Shown here: piece after piece, positions 7,687 through 14,175 of the stretch
How the letters are laid out: each line of letters opens with the position of its first letter
Numbering within the stretch: position 1 is the stretch's first letter
Assembly: GCA_046705265.1 (NCBI GenBank)
Contig: JBJKQL010000138.1
Coordinates: forward strand, 1 to 14,175
DNA: 14,175 bases
Direction: 5' to 3'
DNA from: JAJYTL01 sp046705265
GTDB lineage: Bacteria > Pseudomonadota > Alphaproteobacteria > Ferrovibrionales > Ferrovibrionaceae
Made by a program: the position numbers and the translations under genes
The notes under the pieces: model-generated
Told to the model about the DNA's origin: nothing
The model's input: only the letters and a program-made list of their open reading frames with translations
Database searches by the model: none

Positions 7687-7728
7687 CGGGAGCGCGAGAA
7701 TCACAGCCCTGGTGGTCGCGGTCTCCCG
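7687..7728 (+). terminator. Terminator-like hairpin just after senA
   Basis: CGGGAGCGCG at 7687-7696 pairs with CGCG and CTCCCG at 7717-7728, leaving a 2-base bulge (GT) and a 20-base loop. It begins 4 bases after the senA stop. There is no T-tract, so it may stall or protect the 3' end rather than act as a classical intrinsic terminator. Confidence 0.4.
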
Positions 7729-8155
7729 GCAGGTCAGAAACATTGAGTGGTCTCCGAATATTGTCGCAAGCGCGCGGCGTATGTCCACAAAACCGTTCCT
7801 TGAGCACGACATCGATGTAAGTGGTTGTTTACGAGCGGCCTTGATATCCAATCTTGACGCGTTACGGTACCGAAGGGCCTGCAGGACTGTAAATGCGTCG
7901 CGGCCCTTTCATATCGTGGCAGCACCTCAAATGTGCGTTGCGTATCGGCACGACTTCGGTTGGTATGTTGTGCCTTAACGGTTTCCCAAACAACAGGTGT
8001 GCCGCGTTGATTCGGTACAGTGCGCTGGAAGGTAGCGGAATCCCGAGAATCTGAGGGATCTCCAATTTGTCGGCCGCTATGCGGCGAGGTGCCGAAAAAC
8101 AAGGCTCCTTTTCCTTCCATTCCGTCTAAGAAAAACACGCTGCAAAGCCAAAAAT

Positions 8156-8163
8156 AGGGAGGA
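8156..8163 (+). promoter_or_regulatory. Strong ribosome binding site of the pseudogene
   Basis: AGGGAGGA sits 7 bases before the ATG at 8171. It shows that the gene was once well translated and that its upstream signals are still intact. Confidence 0.7.
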
Positions 8164-8170
8164 CAAAACC

Positions 8171-9522
8171 ATGCAAGATAACAATCGCGTTCGCGCCAAC
8201 TTTAACCGCCGCGGCATTCTGAAAGGCGGTGCCGCGGCCACTGCGGGATTAATGGTTCCGGGACTCTTTTGGCCGAGTCGAAGCTGGGCAGCATCGTCGT
8301 ATCCAGCGTTGGGAACTTATCCGGCTGGAATCATGAGAGGCTCGGTCCTGGTCGGCATCACGGTACCCCGGACAGGCCCTTATTCGGACGTTGGAAGGGA
8401 CGAGCTCCGGGGTTACGTATTGGCCATTGAACAGATTAACGCGGGGACGACGTCGCCCGTGCGTGGGCCCTGAAGGGCGCCGGCCTCTTGGGAAAGAAAA
8501 TTCGGTACAAGGTCGGCGATTCCGAAACGCGGCCCAATCCGTCCGTGCAAGCTCAGACTGCCTTTATCGACCAGGATAAGGCGATCATGATCACGGGCAG
8601 CGTCAGCAGCGCCGTCGCTGTTGCCGGAGAAAAACTTGCCCAACGCAAGAGGGTTCTCAACATGGCGAGCGTGACGGCATCCAACGCGACCACGGGCAAG
8701 GACTGCGTGCGATATAGTTTTCAAACCCTTCAGTCCGCTTACATGGTGGGCAAGGCGCTGGCGCCGGTTCTGGCCAAGGAGATCGGGGCGAACAAAAAGG
8801 CCGCTTATTTGGTTCCAGATTATACTTACGGCCATATCACCTTTAACTCGATGAACGAGTTTCTCGGCAAACACGGTTGGACGGTGGTAATGCAACAGGT
8901 TTCTGCACTCGCGACCAGAAACTACAGTTCCTATCTCTTGAACATCGCTAACAGCGCCGCCGATGTTTTTGTCAATATCGATTTTGGTGACGATTTCGTG
9001 GCATCGACGAAACAGGCGGGGCAATTCGGCATCCTGAAGAAAATGAAATATGTCTGCCCCATCATTGCGCCCTTCGCTGGCAGCTCACTTGGCACGGAAT
9101 TGGTTGCAGGCATGTACGGGACGCGCGGATGGACACCAGATCTCGCCGGCCCCTATCCGTTGAGCAAGGATTTTCTCGATAGCTTCCGCAGGCGGTTACC
9201 ACGGCGTTCCGGGGTTTACGGCGCATACGGCCTACCTGACAACCTACCTATGGGCGCTCGCGGTCCAGCATGCCCGGACCTATTATCCGGTAAAGGTGAC
9301 AAGGCCCTGGAGGCGCTGAAGTTCCCGAACACGACGTTGGGCGAGGTCTGGTATTAGAGTCATGATCACCAGTTGGCCCGCCCCGCGCCGGTGGTTAAGG
9401 GCAACAACAAGCAGGGGATGAAGAATCCGGATGATCACTTCAGGTTGGTCGGTCTTGTACAGGCAAAAGACCTCCTGACTCCCGTCGGCATGGTTGACTG
9501 CAAGCTTGAATCTTACACCTAA
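8171..9522 (+). pseudogene. Decayed ABC transporter substrate-binding protein (branched-chain amino acid/amide type)
   Basis: The original product was a Tat-exported periplasmic binding protein of about 450 residues in the HAAT family (amino acid, amide or urea uptake). The N-terminus has a twin-arginine motif NRRGILKGG, a hydrophobic stretch and a cleavage site near SWAA. Four lesions break it. One G is missing near 8446 (INAG then DDVARAW). An extra T lies at 9196-9197 (restores YHGVPGFTAHTAYL). One base is missing near 9299 (restores KVIKALEA). An in-frame TAG at 9355-9357 follows GEVWY. Past that stop the frame still reads SHDHQLARPAPVVKG and ends with PVGMVDCKLESYT and TAA at 9520-9522. 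Conserved stretches between the lesions include MITGSVSSAVAV, AAYLVPDYTYGH and NYSSYLLNIANS. No permease or ATPase genes are adjacent. The longest surviving open piece, about 8488-9357, lacks the export signal. Sequencing error could explain one lesion but hardly four. Confidence 0.88.
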
Positions 9523-10176
9523 TCACTGGTTAGCTGGCGGCGGCACATTCGTCATGTGCCGACCGCTGGCTCCGCTGGAGGAAGAGGCGGCAGATGCCCC
9601 TCTCGCTGGCAGTGGATCGGGATCCGGCTATTCACAACCACCGCGTTGCAGGGGCAAGGCTTTGCGCGGCGGAGGGTGGCGCTTTAGCGGTCTACGCGGT
9701 GTCGTCGGTATCGTCTTGAGCCGGTGTCTCCGGGCCGTCAACGGTTATGGACGGGTTAAGAAGCAGCAGCTGGCCTATTCCTCTCGTGCGTTAGCTCCTT
9801 CCGGTGCCCGCATTCGATGTGCCCTTGATCGCCGAATCAGAAGCGATAGCGACAGCTCGCTGCGGAACCGCATCGAGAGCGTGGTCGAGACGTTTACGGC
9901 CACTCCATAGGGTTGGCGTGATCTCGCCGCATGGAAATAAGGCTGACCCCTCAGCCGGCTTGCCTGGAAGGAGATGGCGACCATCCGCAGCTTGCCGTTT
10001 GATCTCTTGCTCTCTTTAATGCTCAGCGCGACGATGCCGGAGAAATCTCTGGGTACGCGGTGACCCGAGACGATCGTATATGGATCTCGGTAAGAGGTAG
10101 TCATCGCGACACCGCGAGGGTTACTTTGGATCGAGGTCGTGAGTCGAGAATTTCATCGACATCAATGGAGGTTGGC
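9523..10176. other. Gene-free stretch after the pseudogene
   Basis: About 650 bp lie between the binding-protein relic and the small membrane protein. The open frames are short, arginine- and serine-rich, and do not resemble known proteins. The region begins with a clear hairpin at 9541-9561. Its right end carries GGAGG at 10167-10171, the ribosome site of the next gene, with a small inverted repeat GTCGA/TCGAC around 10144-10161. Eroded downstream transport genes are possible but not recognisable. Confidence 0.45.
9541..9561 (+). terminator. Hairpin at the end of the binding-protein pseudogene
   Basis: CGGCACAT (9541-9548) and ATGTGCCG (9554-9561) form a perfect 8-bp stem with a 5-base loop, and weaker pairing continues outward. 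It starts 18 bases after the relic's TAA. It lacks a T-tract. Binding-protein genes often end in such a structure, which stabilises their mRNA, so this is probably a leftover of the former operon. Confidence 0.45.
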
Positions 10177-10431
10177 ATGAAGCGGCTTGTGATTTTTGCG
10201 GCCGGGTGCGCCGGGTCCGTTGGCGCGGTCGTGGTGTTAATCTGGGCTTTGCACGGTTTTATCGGACCTGGGCTTCCGTTGGCTGGTTTGGTCGCCATGG
10301 TACTTGGAATGGTCCTTACCGTCGCGCTTGCCATAGGGTTGATGGCGTTGCTGTTCTATAGCAACAGAAGCGGTTACGACGAGGTTGTCTATCGGAGCGA
10401 TTCGATAGTCCATCATGACGACGAACGGTAA
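10177..10431 (+). CDS. Small two-helix membrane protein
   Basis: This 84-residue protein is preceded by GGAGG at 10167-10171, 5 bases before the ATG. Residues 4-26 and 35-61 are long hydrophobic segments rich in Val, Leu and Ala, so two transmembrane helices with a short Pro-Gly-Pro-containing loop between them are predicted. The C-terminal tail (residues 62-84) is polar and rich in Asp, Tyr and His (GYDEVVYRSDSIVHHDDER). I do not recognise the family and infer no function. The gene stands alone: it follows decayed DNA and converges with the secreted-protein gene across a 485-bp gap. The clean hydrophobic pattern and the ribosome site make it a likely real gene. Confidence 0.7.
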   Translation: MKRLVIFAAGCAGSVGAVVVLIWALHGFIGPGLPLAGLVAMVLGMVLTVALAIGLMALLFYSNRSGYDEVVYRSDSIVHHDDER

Positions 10432-10916
10432 CTGCGCCACTGCCGTCAACAACCGGTTATCGCGATGGCGAGCGCGGTCGGCTCGGTATCGAACGAAGAG
10501 TTGCGCCGATTAATATGCAAAGCAGATTGTCCAAAGGGCTATGGAAAATAATGCGGCAGCCGAGGCAAGACGCCAAACGTCGGTGAGGGAAGCTCCTGGC
10601 GAAACGCTTGCCATCCCCACCATCCAAATATTCGCGCCGACACTTTCAGAAGCGACGTCCCACGGCGGCACGAGCTCGACAGTCGCGTGGTCTCGCTTGC
10701 ACGACGAGGCTCGATCGAATTCCCGGCGGTCAAGCGGAGCGCTTCCGCAGCGATCTCTCGAAGATGGCACCGCAACTCCGGTTGAGCGGCAGTGCGACAT
10801 GGGTCGGCCGGGACGTCATTCGACCTGAGAGACGAGTTGTGCAACAACTCGTCTCCCAAGGTCCATGGTGATCCGACGAACCACCCTGATTTCATAGATA
10901 GGCGTTAGCTGAAAAT
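10432..10916. other. Gap between two convergent small genes
   Basis: These 485 bp contain no gene I can support. A minus-strand frame at 10510-10800 has a hydrophobic end but no ribosome site and an unnatural composition ahead of it. The notable structure is the perfect hairpin at 10829-10855. A palindrome AACCGGTT lies at 10450-10457. Confidence 0.45.
10829..10855 (-). terminator. Perfect 12-bp hairpin downstream of the secreted-protein gene
   Basis: GAGACGAGTTGT (10829-10840) and ACAACTCGTCTC (10844-10855) are exact reverse complements around a 3-base loop GCA. It lies 62 bp beyond the stop of the minus-strand gene and about 400 bp beyond the plus-strand gene, so it could serve either. No T-run follows on either strand. 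A terminator, an RNA-protecting stem or a protein-binding palindrome are all possible. Confidence 0.45.
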
Positions 10917-11276
10917 CTACTCGGCCTGGATGGCTTTAGACGGTCCGGTCCGATGCGATGTTTGTGACGTTGACGATGCCACGTTGCTCGGTTGCGACGT
11001 CACGTTCGTCCAATCGTTATAGCCGTAGATTCGTTCCGCCTCGGTTGCACTCATCTTGCAGCTGTTGAATGTGAGGGTGCGATTGTTTACGGGCCGGCCG
11101 ATTCGCTCATGAACGATACAACCCGCGGGTGTGACGGTCGGGGAATCGGAACCAGATTGCGCCCATGGCAGGCTAGGTCCCGCGGCAAGGGCAGAGCCTG
11201 CGGCAAGCGTCACCGCGACTGCGCAAGCGAGCGCCGGCAACAGGTTCGATATCGCGTGCCTCGATGGGGTATGCAT
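10917..11276 (-). CDS. Small secreted protein with Sec signal peptide
   Basis: This 119-residue protein starts at an ATG preceded by GGAG (minus strand, 11284-11287) with 7 bases between. Residues 1-31 form a signal peptide: a short N-terminus with Arg6 and His7, a hydrophobic core LLPALACAVAVTLAAG, and a signal peptidase I site after ALA. The mature part of about 88 residues contains two cysteines (53 and 73), which could form a disulfide across CIVHERIGRPVNNRTLTFNSC. A YGYNDW motif follows, then a Ser/Thr/Gln-rich tail that is probably disordered. I do not recognise the family. It is transcribed away from the two-component genes and shares their 245-bp upstream region, so control by that system is plausible but unproven. 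Confidence 0.7.
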   Translation of the reverse strand: MHTPSRHAISNLLPALACAVAVTLAAGSALAAGPSLPWAQSGSDSPTVTPAGCIVHERIGRPVNNRTLTFNSCKMSATEAERIYGYNDWTNVTSQPSNVASSTSQTSHRTGPSKAIQAE

Positions 11277-11302
11277 AATTTTACTCCGTTTCTAGAGGAC
11301 TC

Positions 11303-11332
11303 ATGGGTATACCGATCATCGGCAAGACCCAT
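11303..11332. promoter_or_regulatory. Nested palindrome near the secreted-protein gene
   Basis: The palindrome CCGATCATCGG (11312-11322) is nested inside the arms ATGGGT (11303-11308) and ACCCAT (11327-11332). It lies 27-56 bp before the secreted-protein start. It could be an operator, or a hairpin in that gene's leader RNA. Confidence 0.35.
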
Positions 11333-11390
11333 ATGGCCACTCAGGTGTTGCTTTGTTCCGAACGACCATGGTGTGGCATTCTAGAGATCA

Positions 11391-11409
11391 GTCCTGACTG
11401 AGTCCTGAC
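11391..11409. promoter_or_regulatory. Candidate OmpR-type binding site (tandem repeat)
   Basis: GTCCTGAC occurs at 11391-11398 and again at 11402-11409, an 11-bp period or one helical turn. Tandem half-sites with this spacing are the usual target of OmpR-family response regulators, and one is encoded 112 bp downstream. The first copy is also flanked by an inverted repeat TCAGT/ACTGA (11388-11401). Autoregulation is inferred. Confidence 0.45.
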
Positions 11410-11521
11410 GGGGACGCGGACAGTTTGTTGGCAACGATTTCCACCTCTGTTCGTCAACTCTTGGTCAGAAATATGCCTTATTCTACTGTTTTGATATCGT
11501 AGTACGCGTTGGAGACTCCGG

Positions 11522-12202
11522 ATGCGAGTGTTGCTTGTCGAAGATCACCGCGCGATGCGCGAGATGATCGTGGAGCACTTGAAGGAACGCGGATTTGCCG
11601 TGGATGAGGCGAGTTGTGGAGAGGACGCGACTGCCGCGGCGACCGTCGCTCGATTCGATGCCGTCATCCTTGACCTTGGTCTTCCGGACGTCGACGGCAT
11701 GCAGGTACTCGCATCGCTGCGGCGCTCCTTTCCCGATCTTCCCGCGATTATCGTAACAGCGCGAGACAGCATGGATGACCGGCTTCTCGGGCTCAACCGG
11801 GGCGCGGACGATTATATCGTGAAACCGTTCAACTTATTGGAGTTGGAGGCCCGTTTGCGCGCGGTATTGCGGCGTCCAGGTCGGCGCGAGGGCGTCACCT
11901 ACGTGCTCGGCGGCGTCGCATTCGACACGTTGTCGCGGCAAGCCTCTTTCCAGGGCACGCCGATCAACCTCACCCGTCGTGAGGCGGCGCTTCTCGAGGA
12001 ACTGATGCGCGCGCCGGGACAGGTGATCGCAAAGGATGTGCTGGAGGATCGTCTTTATGCCCTTGATGACGTCGGCAGCAGCAACGCCGTTGAAGCCGCC
12101 GTCTCGCGCCTGCGACGAAAGCTTGTTGCAGTCCAGGCGTCACTACAAATCGAGACTAAGTGGGGCATAGGCTATTGCCTTAGAGAAGGCAACAGGGATT
12201 GA
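11522..12202 (+). CDS. OmpR-family response regulator
   Basis: The 226-residue regulator has an N-terminal receiver domain (1-115) with the acidic pair Glu7/Asp8, the phospho-acceptor Asp51 in LDLGLPDVDG, Thr79 (VTA) and Lys101 (VKPF). The complete set means it should be phosphorylated normally. Residues 125-222 form a winged-helix DNA-binding domain (NLTRREAALLEELMR, then SSNAVEAAVSRLRRKL and a final WGIGYCL hairpin). Length and layout are standard for the QseB/TctD-like branch. The ATG is preceded by GGAG 7 bases away. Its stop overlaps the start of the histidine kinase gene by 4 bp, so the two are translationally coupled. The signal and the regulon are unknown; the secreted-protein gene upstream and its own promoter are the nearest candidate targets. 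Confidence 0.93.
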   Translation: MRVLLVEDHRAMREMIVEHLKERGFAVDEASCGEDATAAATVARFDAVILDLGLPDVDGMQVLASLRRSFPDLPAIIVTARDSMDDRLLGLNRGADDYIVKPFNLLELEARLRAVLRRPGRREGVTYVLGGVAFDTLSRQASFQGTPINLTRREAALLEELMRAPGQVIAKDVLEDRLYALDDVGSSNAVEAAVSRLRRKLVAVQASLQIETKWGIGYCLREGNRD

Positions 12203-13590
12203 CGCGCACGCACAGCCTGCGCGGCCGGCTGCTCGGTGCGATGCTCACCCTATTCGCGTTTGGCTTGGCAGCCTCGCTTGTCTCCTATAGATACGAGGTG
12301 AGCAATATCGTAGGTAATGTCCGTACGCGCACGCTCGAAGCGCAAGCTCGCGAACTGAGGGCGGCAATGCGGATTGGTGCCAACCGCAAAATCAAACTCT
12401 CCCTTCCCGTTGACTGGCGGCGGGTCTACAGCAACCCTTCGCGGCAGTTTTCCTATACGATTTTTGATTCCTCCCATCGTCCGACGGCTTGGTCGCCGAA
12501 CCTCGCTGTCCCTTTGCCATATATTCCTGTGGGCTCCTCTGCACAGCTAGGTTCGATCGAATTTAGTGGTGTTGGCGCCGATCAGAAGGCGGTTCTCGCG
12601 GCTAGGGGGCCTGAAGGTCACGTTTTTGTCGTTGCGCGGAGCCATTTTTCTGGCGATGCGCTGGCTGACAGCCTCGTTGAGGAGGATTCGGAGCAATTGT
12701 TTGTCCTGATTCCCTTTGCGCTGGTGGCTCTCGGTCTCATTTGGGTGATTAGCGGGTGGAGCTTGCGTCCCCTTGCGCGTGCTTCGCACGAGGCGGCGCT
12801 CATCGGCCCGGCGAAGCCGGAGATGCGCATTTCATTGCCAGGTTTGCCTCGTGAGGTCTTGCCATTGGCTGAAGCCGTAAACGGCGCCCTCAATCGGTTG
12901 GCACGCGCCTATTCGACCGAACGGCGGCTTACAGCCGATGCGGCGCATGAACTCAGAACGCCGCTCACCGCGCTGAATCTTCGGCTTCAGCGCGCTCGGC
13001 TTAGCGGCGTTACCGATTGGCCCGCCGTTGAGCGGGAATTGGGCGACATGAGTCGATTGGTAGATCAGCTTATGGACTTGGCGCGCAAGGAATCTCTATC
13101 CTACGAGGACCGCATTGCCAATCTCCCATTAATCAATATGTCTCGTGTTCTACGCGAGGCTGCGGCGATGGCCGTACCGCTGATGGAAGCGAAAGGCCGT
13201 CATCTGGATGTCGATGTGCCGGACATCGTACCCGTGCGCGGCCGCGCGGATGACCTTCGCGACATCGTGCGTAATCTCCTGGATAATGCGCTGGTCCACG
13301 GTCGAGGCACAGTGACCGTTAGAATCCGTCTACCCGTCGCACCCTCGCGACATCTCACGATCGAGGTCAGCGATGAAGGCGATGGTGTACCCTCTGGACA
13401 AGAAGAAACGGTTTTCGAGCGATTTCGAAAGCTCAGCGCCGACTCGCGGGGATCGGGTCTCGGTCTTGCCATCGTTCGCCAGGTGGCTCGCAGTCATGGC
13501 GGAGACGCTCATTTTCTTGCCGGACGCGGTTCTATTCTTATTTCGTTGCCCGCCATGGCTCCGCCTCGTCCCGACACGATTAGCCAGTAA
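12199..13590 (+). CDS. Membrane sensor histidine kinase, partner of the regulator
   Basis: This 463-residue kinase begins at a TTG that overlaps the regulator's TGA, with AGAAGG about 10 bases upstream. The later ATG at 12241 would cut into the first membrane helix. Order of parts: TM1 (residues 11-30), a periplasmic sensor region of about 135 residues, TM2 (167-186), a short HAMP linker, a dimerisation domain with phospho-acceptor His250 in DAAHELRTPLTALN, and an ATPase domain. The ATPase domain has the N box RNLLDNA (358-364; Asn359, Asn363), DEGDG (392-396) and GSGLGLAI (418-425). All catalytic motifs are intact. The architecture resembles the QseC/TctE group. The sensor region shows no recognisable fold and contains no cysteine or histidine cluster, so the ligand cannot be guessed. 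It is followed directly by a terminator. Confidence 0.93.
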   Translation: MTRTHSLRGRLLGAMLTLFAFGLAASLVSYRYEVSNIVGNVRTRTLEAQARELRAAMRIGANRKIKLSLPVDWRRVYSNPSRQFSYTIFDSSHRPTAWSPNLAVPLPYIPVGSSAQLGSIEFSGVGADQKAVLAARGPEGHVFVVARSHFSGDALADSLVEEDSEQLFVLIPFALVALGLIWVISGWSLRPLARASHEAALIGPAKPEMRISLPGLPREVLPLAEAVNGALNRLARAYSTERRLTADAAHELRTPLTALNLRLQRARLSGVTDWPAVERELGDMSRLVDQLMDLARKESLSYEDRIANLPLINMSRVLREAAAMAVPLMEAKGRHLDVDVPDIVPVRGRADDLRDIVRNLLDNALVHGRGTVTVRIRLPVAPSRHLTIEVSDEGDGVPSGQEETVFERFRKLSADSRGSGLGLAIVRQVARSHGGDAHFLAGRGSILISLPAMAPPRPDTISQ

Positions 13591-13594
13591 TGTG

Positions 13595-13627
13595 AATGCC
13601 GTCGTTGTTCGTTGTGAACGGCATTTT
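13595..13627 (+). terminator. Rho-independent terminator of the two-component operon
   Basis: AATGCCGT (13595-13602) pairs perfectly with ACGGCATT (13618-13625) around a 15-base loop that can pair further (GTTC/GAAC). A short T-run lies at the foot of the stem and a second (CTTTTTC) follows about 10 bases later. It starts 4 bases after the kinase stop. Confidence 0.6.
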
Positions 13628-14086
13628 AGACGGCTCTTTTTCTGTGGAAGAAATCTGATAATCGGAAGCTAAGGAAAAGCAAGTGCTTTGAGTTAGACAA
13701 AACGTCTCGCTGTGGCGGACGTGTCATGAATTCGGGTCACAGGGAGAATGGTGCCGGCGCGCCGGGCATCGTTCGCTCGGCTCGAGGCCCGCCGCAGGAT
13801 CAATCACACGGGGGGCGCTAGCTCAGCGGGGCACGCCATCGTTAATGCCTAAGAGATCCGTCGTTGTTGGCGGCGTCGCGGTAGCGGGCAATGTGTAACC
13901 GGAACATGGGATATCGCTCGACTATTGTTGATTTTTTCGCAGCTTGAGACCGTGCCGACGTGCCAGGGCCCATTGACGTAATATTAACCGTCCCCTCCTA
14001 GGTTTGTTCGACTCATTTGCCCATCATATCCGATGACCAGTTTTGCCGGCGTTTTGAGGGCAGGAGAGGAATCGAGAAGGGTGATC
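13628..14086. other. Non-coding region before the last gene
   Basis: These 459 bp contain no supported gene. Structures seen: a hairpin with arms ACGTC-CGC and GCG-GACGT at 13702-13722 (one bulged base), a 12-bp palindrome CCGGCGCGCCGG at 13754-13765, and a tRNA-D-arm-like string around 13816-13835 that is not a tRNA. TTGACG at 13973-13978 is a possible -35 for the last gene, but no convincing -10 follows it. The right end carries the ribosome site GAGAAGGG at 14073-14080. Confidence 0.45.
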
Positions 14087-14175
14087 ATGACGACGATGGA
14101 ACAGCAAAATCTTAGCTCGGGTGGCGCGAGCGGGAAGCTGGTTTCGGAATTGGCGAGCCGGATCGGGAACCTGGG
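14087..14175 (+). CDS. N-terminus of a gene running off the window, possibly a chemotaxis receptor
   Basis: An ATG preceded by GAGAAGGG with 6 bases between opens a frame of 29 codons to the edge (MTTMEQQNLSSGG, then LVSELASRIGNLG). There is no signal peptide at the start. The stretch LVSELASRIGNLG resembles the beginning of soluble alphaproteobacterial methyl-accepting chemotaxis proteins, but so short a piece cannot settle it. The later ATG at 14096 is an alternative start. Confidence 0.5.
   Translation, partial: MTTMEQQNLSSGGASGKLVSELASRIGNL

Larger units (their letters stand above)
7683..8170. other. Non-coding region between senA and the binding-protein pseudogene
   Basis: These 488 bp hold no convincing gene. 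The open frames on either strand are antisense shadows of each other without ribosome sites. Near the left end lies the hairpin at 7687-7728. The right end carries the AGGGAGGA ribosome site of the binding-protein gene. The region is probably the old promoter and leader region of that gene; no clear sigma-70 or sigma-54 promoter was found. Confidence 0.5.
11277..11521. promoter_or_regulatory. Shared upstream region of the secreted-protein gene and the two-component operon
   Basis: Two genes diverge from this 245-bp region, so promoters for both strands should lie here. It contains the palindrome cluster at 11303-11332 and the tandem repeat at 11391-11409, the latter about 110 bp before the regulator gene. 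A weak plus-strand promoter candidate is TTGGTC (11461-11466) with TACTGT (11484-11489) after a 17-bp spacer. The regulator's ribosome site GGAG is at 11511-11514. Confidence 0.55.

Noticed and set aside
8171..9357. Two separate genes in place of the binding-protein pseudogene
   Set aside because: Both pieces and the sequence past the TAG match consecutive parts of one binding protein once single-base shifts are allowed.
9494..9910. Plus-strand open frame after the pseudogene
   Set aside because: No ribosome site, it starts inside the old gene, and the composition is Arg/Ser/Gly-rich without any domain pattern.
10510..10895. Minus-strand open frames with a hydrophobic end
   Set aside because: No ribosome site, overlapping frames on both strands, and a non-protein-like composition before the hydrophobic part.
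13754..13765. 12-bp palindrome CCGGCGCGCCGG
   Set aside because: In GC-rich DNA a short GC-only palindrome is expected by chance, and no associated gene or repeat copy was seen.
13810..13885. tRNA-like string (CTAGCTCAGCGGGGCAC)
   Set aside because: It resembles a D-arm, but no matching anticodon arm, T-loop GTTCGA or acceptor pairing follows.

Overview
The window looks like a piece of an alphaproteobacterial chromosome, probably Hyphomicrobiales. This is inferred from the moderately high GC, the codon use and the family resemblance of the proteins; no rRNA or other marker gene is present. Gene-dense blocks alternate with long non-coding or decayed stretches and traces of mobile DNA, which is typical of an accessory region.

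Layout. Bases 1-95 are the end of a transposase gene resembling the IS630 family, followed by about 900 bp without a convincing gene. Bases 1005-2822 encode a 605-residue orphan protein with a P-loop kinase domain of the zeta-toxin/AAA kind. Bases 3115-7682 hold the core of the window, a selenoneine biosynthesis locus. It contains a fused FAD/NAD(P) oxidoreductase-selenide,water dikinase (SelD/SenC role), a GT-B glycosyltransferase matching the selenosugar synthase SenB, and an EgtB-like nonhaem-iron enzyme matching selenoneine synthase SenA. Bases 8171-9522 are a decayed Tat-exported ABC-transporter binding protein of the branched-chain amino acid/amide type, with three frameshifts and one in-frame stop. 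Then follow a small two-helix membrane protein (10177-10431), a small secreted protein on the minus strand (10917-11276), and an OmpR-type response regulator overlapping its histidine kinase (11522-13590). The first 29 codons of a further gene, possibly a chemotaxis receptor, run off the right edge.

How the genes work together. The kinase domain of the fusion should make selenophosphate. SenB should transfer selenium to a UDP-sugar to give a selenosugar, and SenA should couple that selenosugar to hercynine to form the selenoneine precursor. Hercynine must come from an EgtD-type methyltransferase encoded elsewhere. The arrangement is unusual: senC and senA lie on the plus strand and senB lies between them on the minus strand. 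senB overlaps senC tail-to-tail by 59 bp and its start codon interlocks with that of senA. This is the geometry of a non-contiguous operon, in which a senC-senA transcript would be antisense to all of senB.

The two-component pair is a separate unit. Its upstream region carries a tandem GTCCTGAC repeat with an 11-bp period, a plausible binding site for the regulator and shared with the divergent secreted-protein gene. No CRISPR array, complete insertion sequence or reliable RNA gene was seen.
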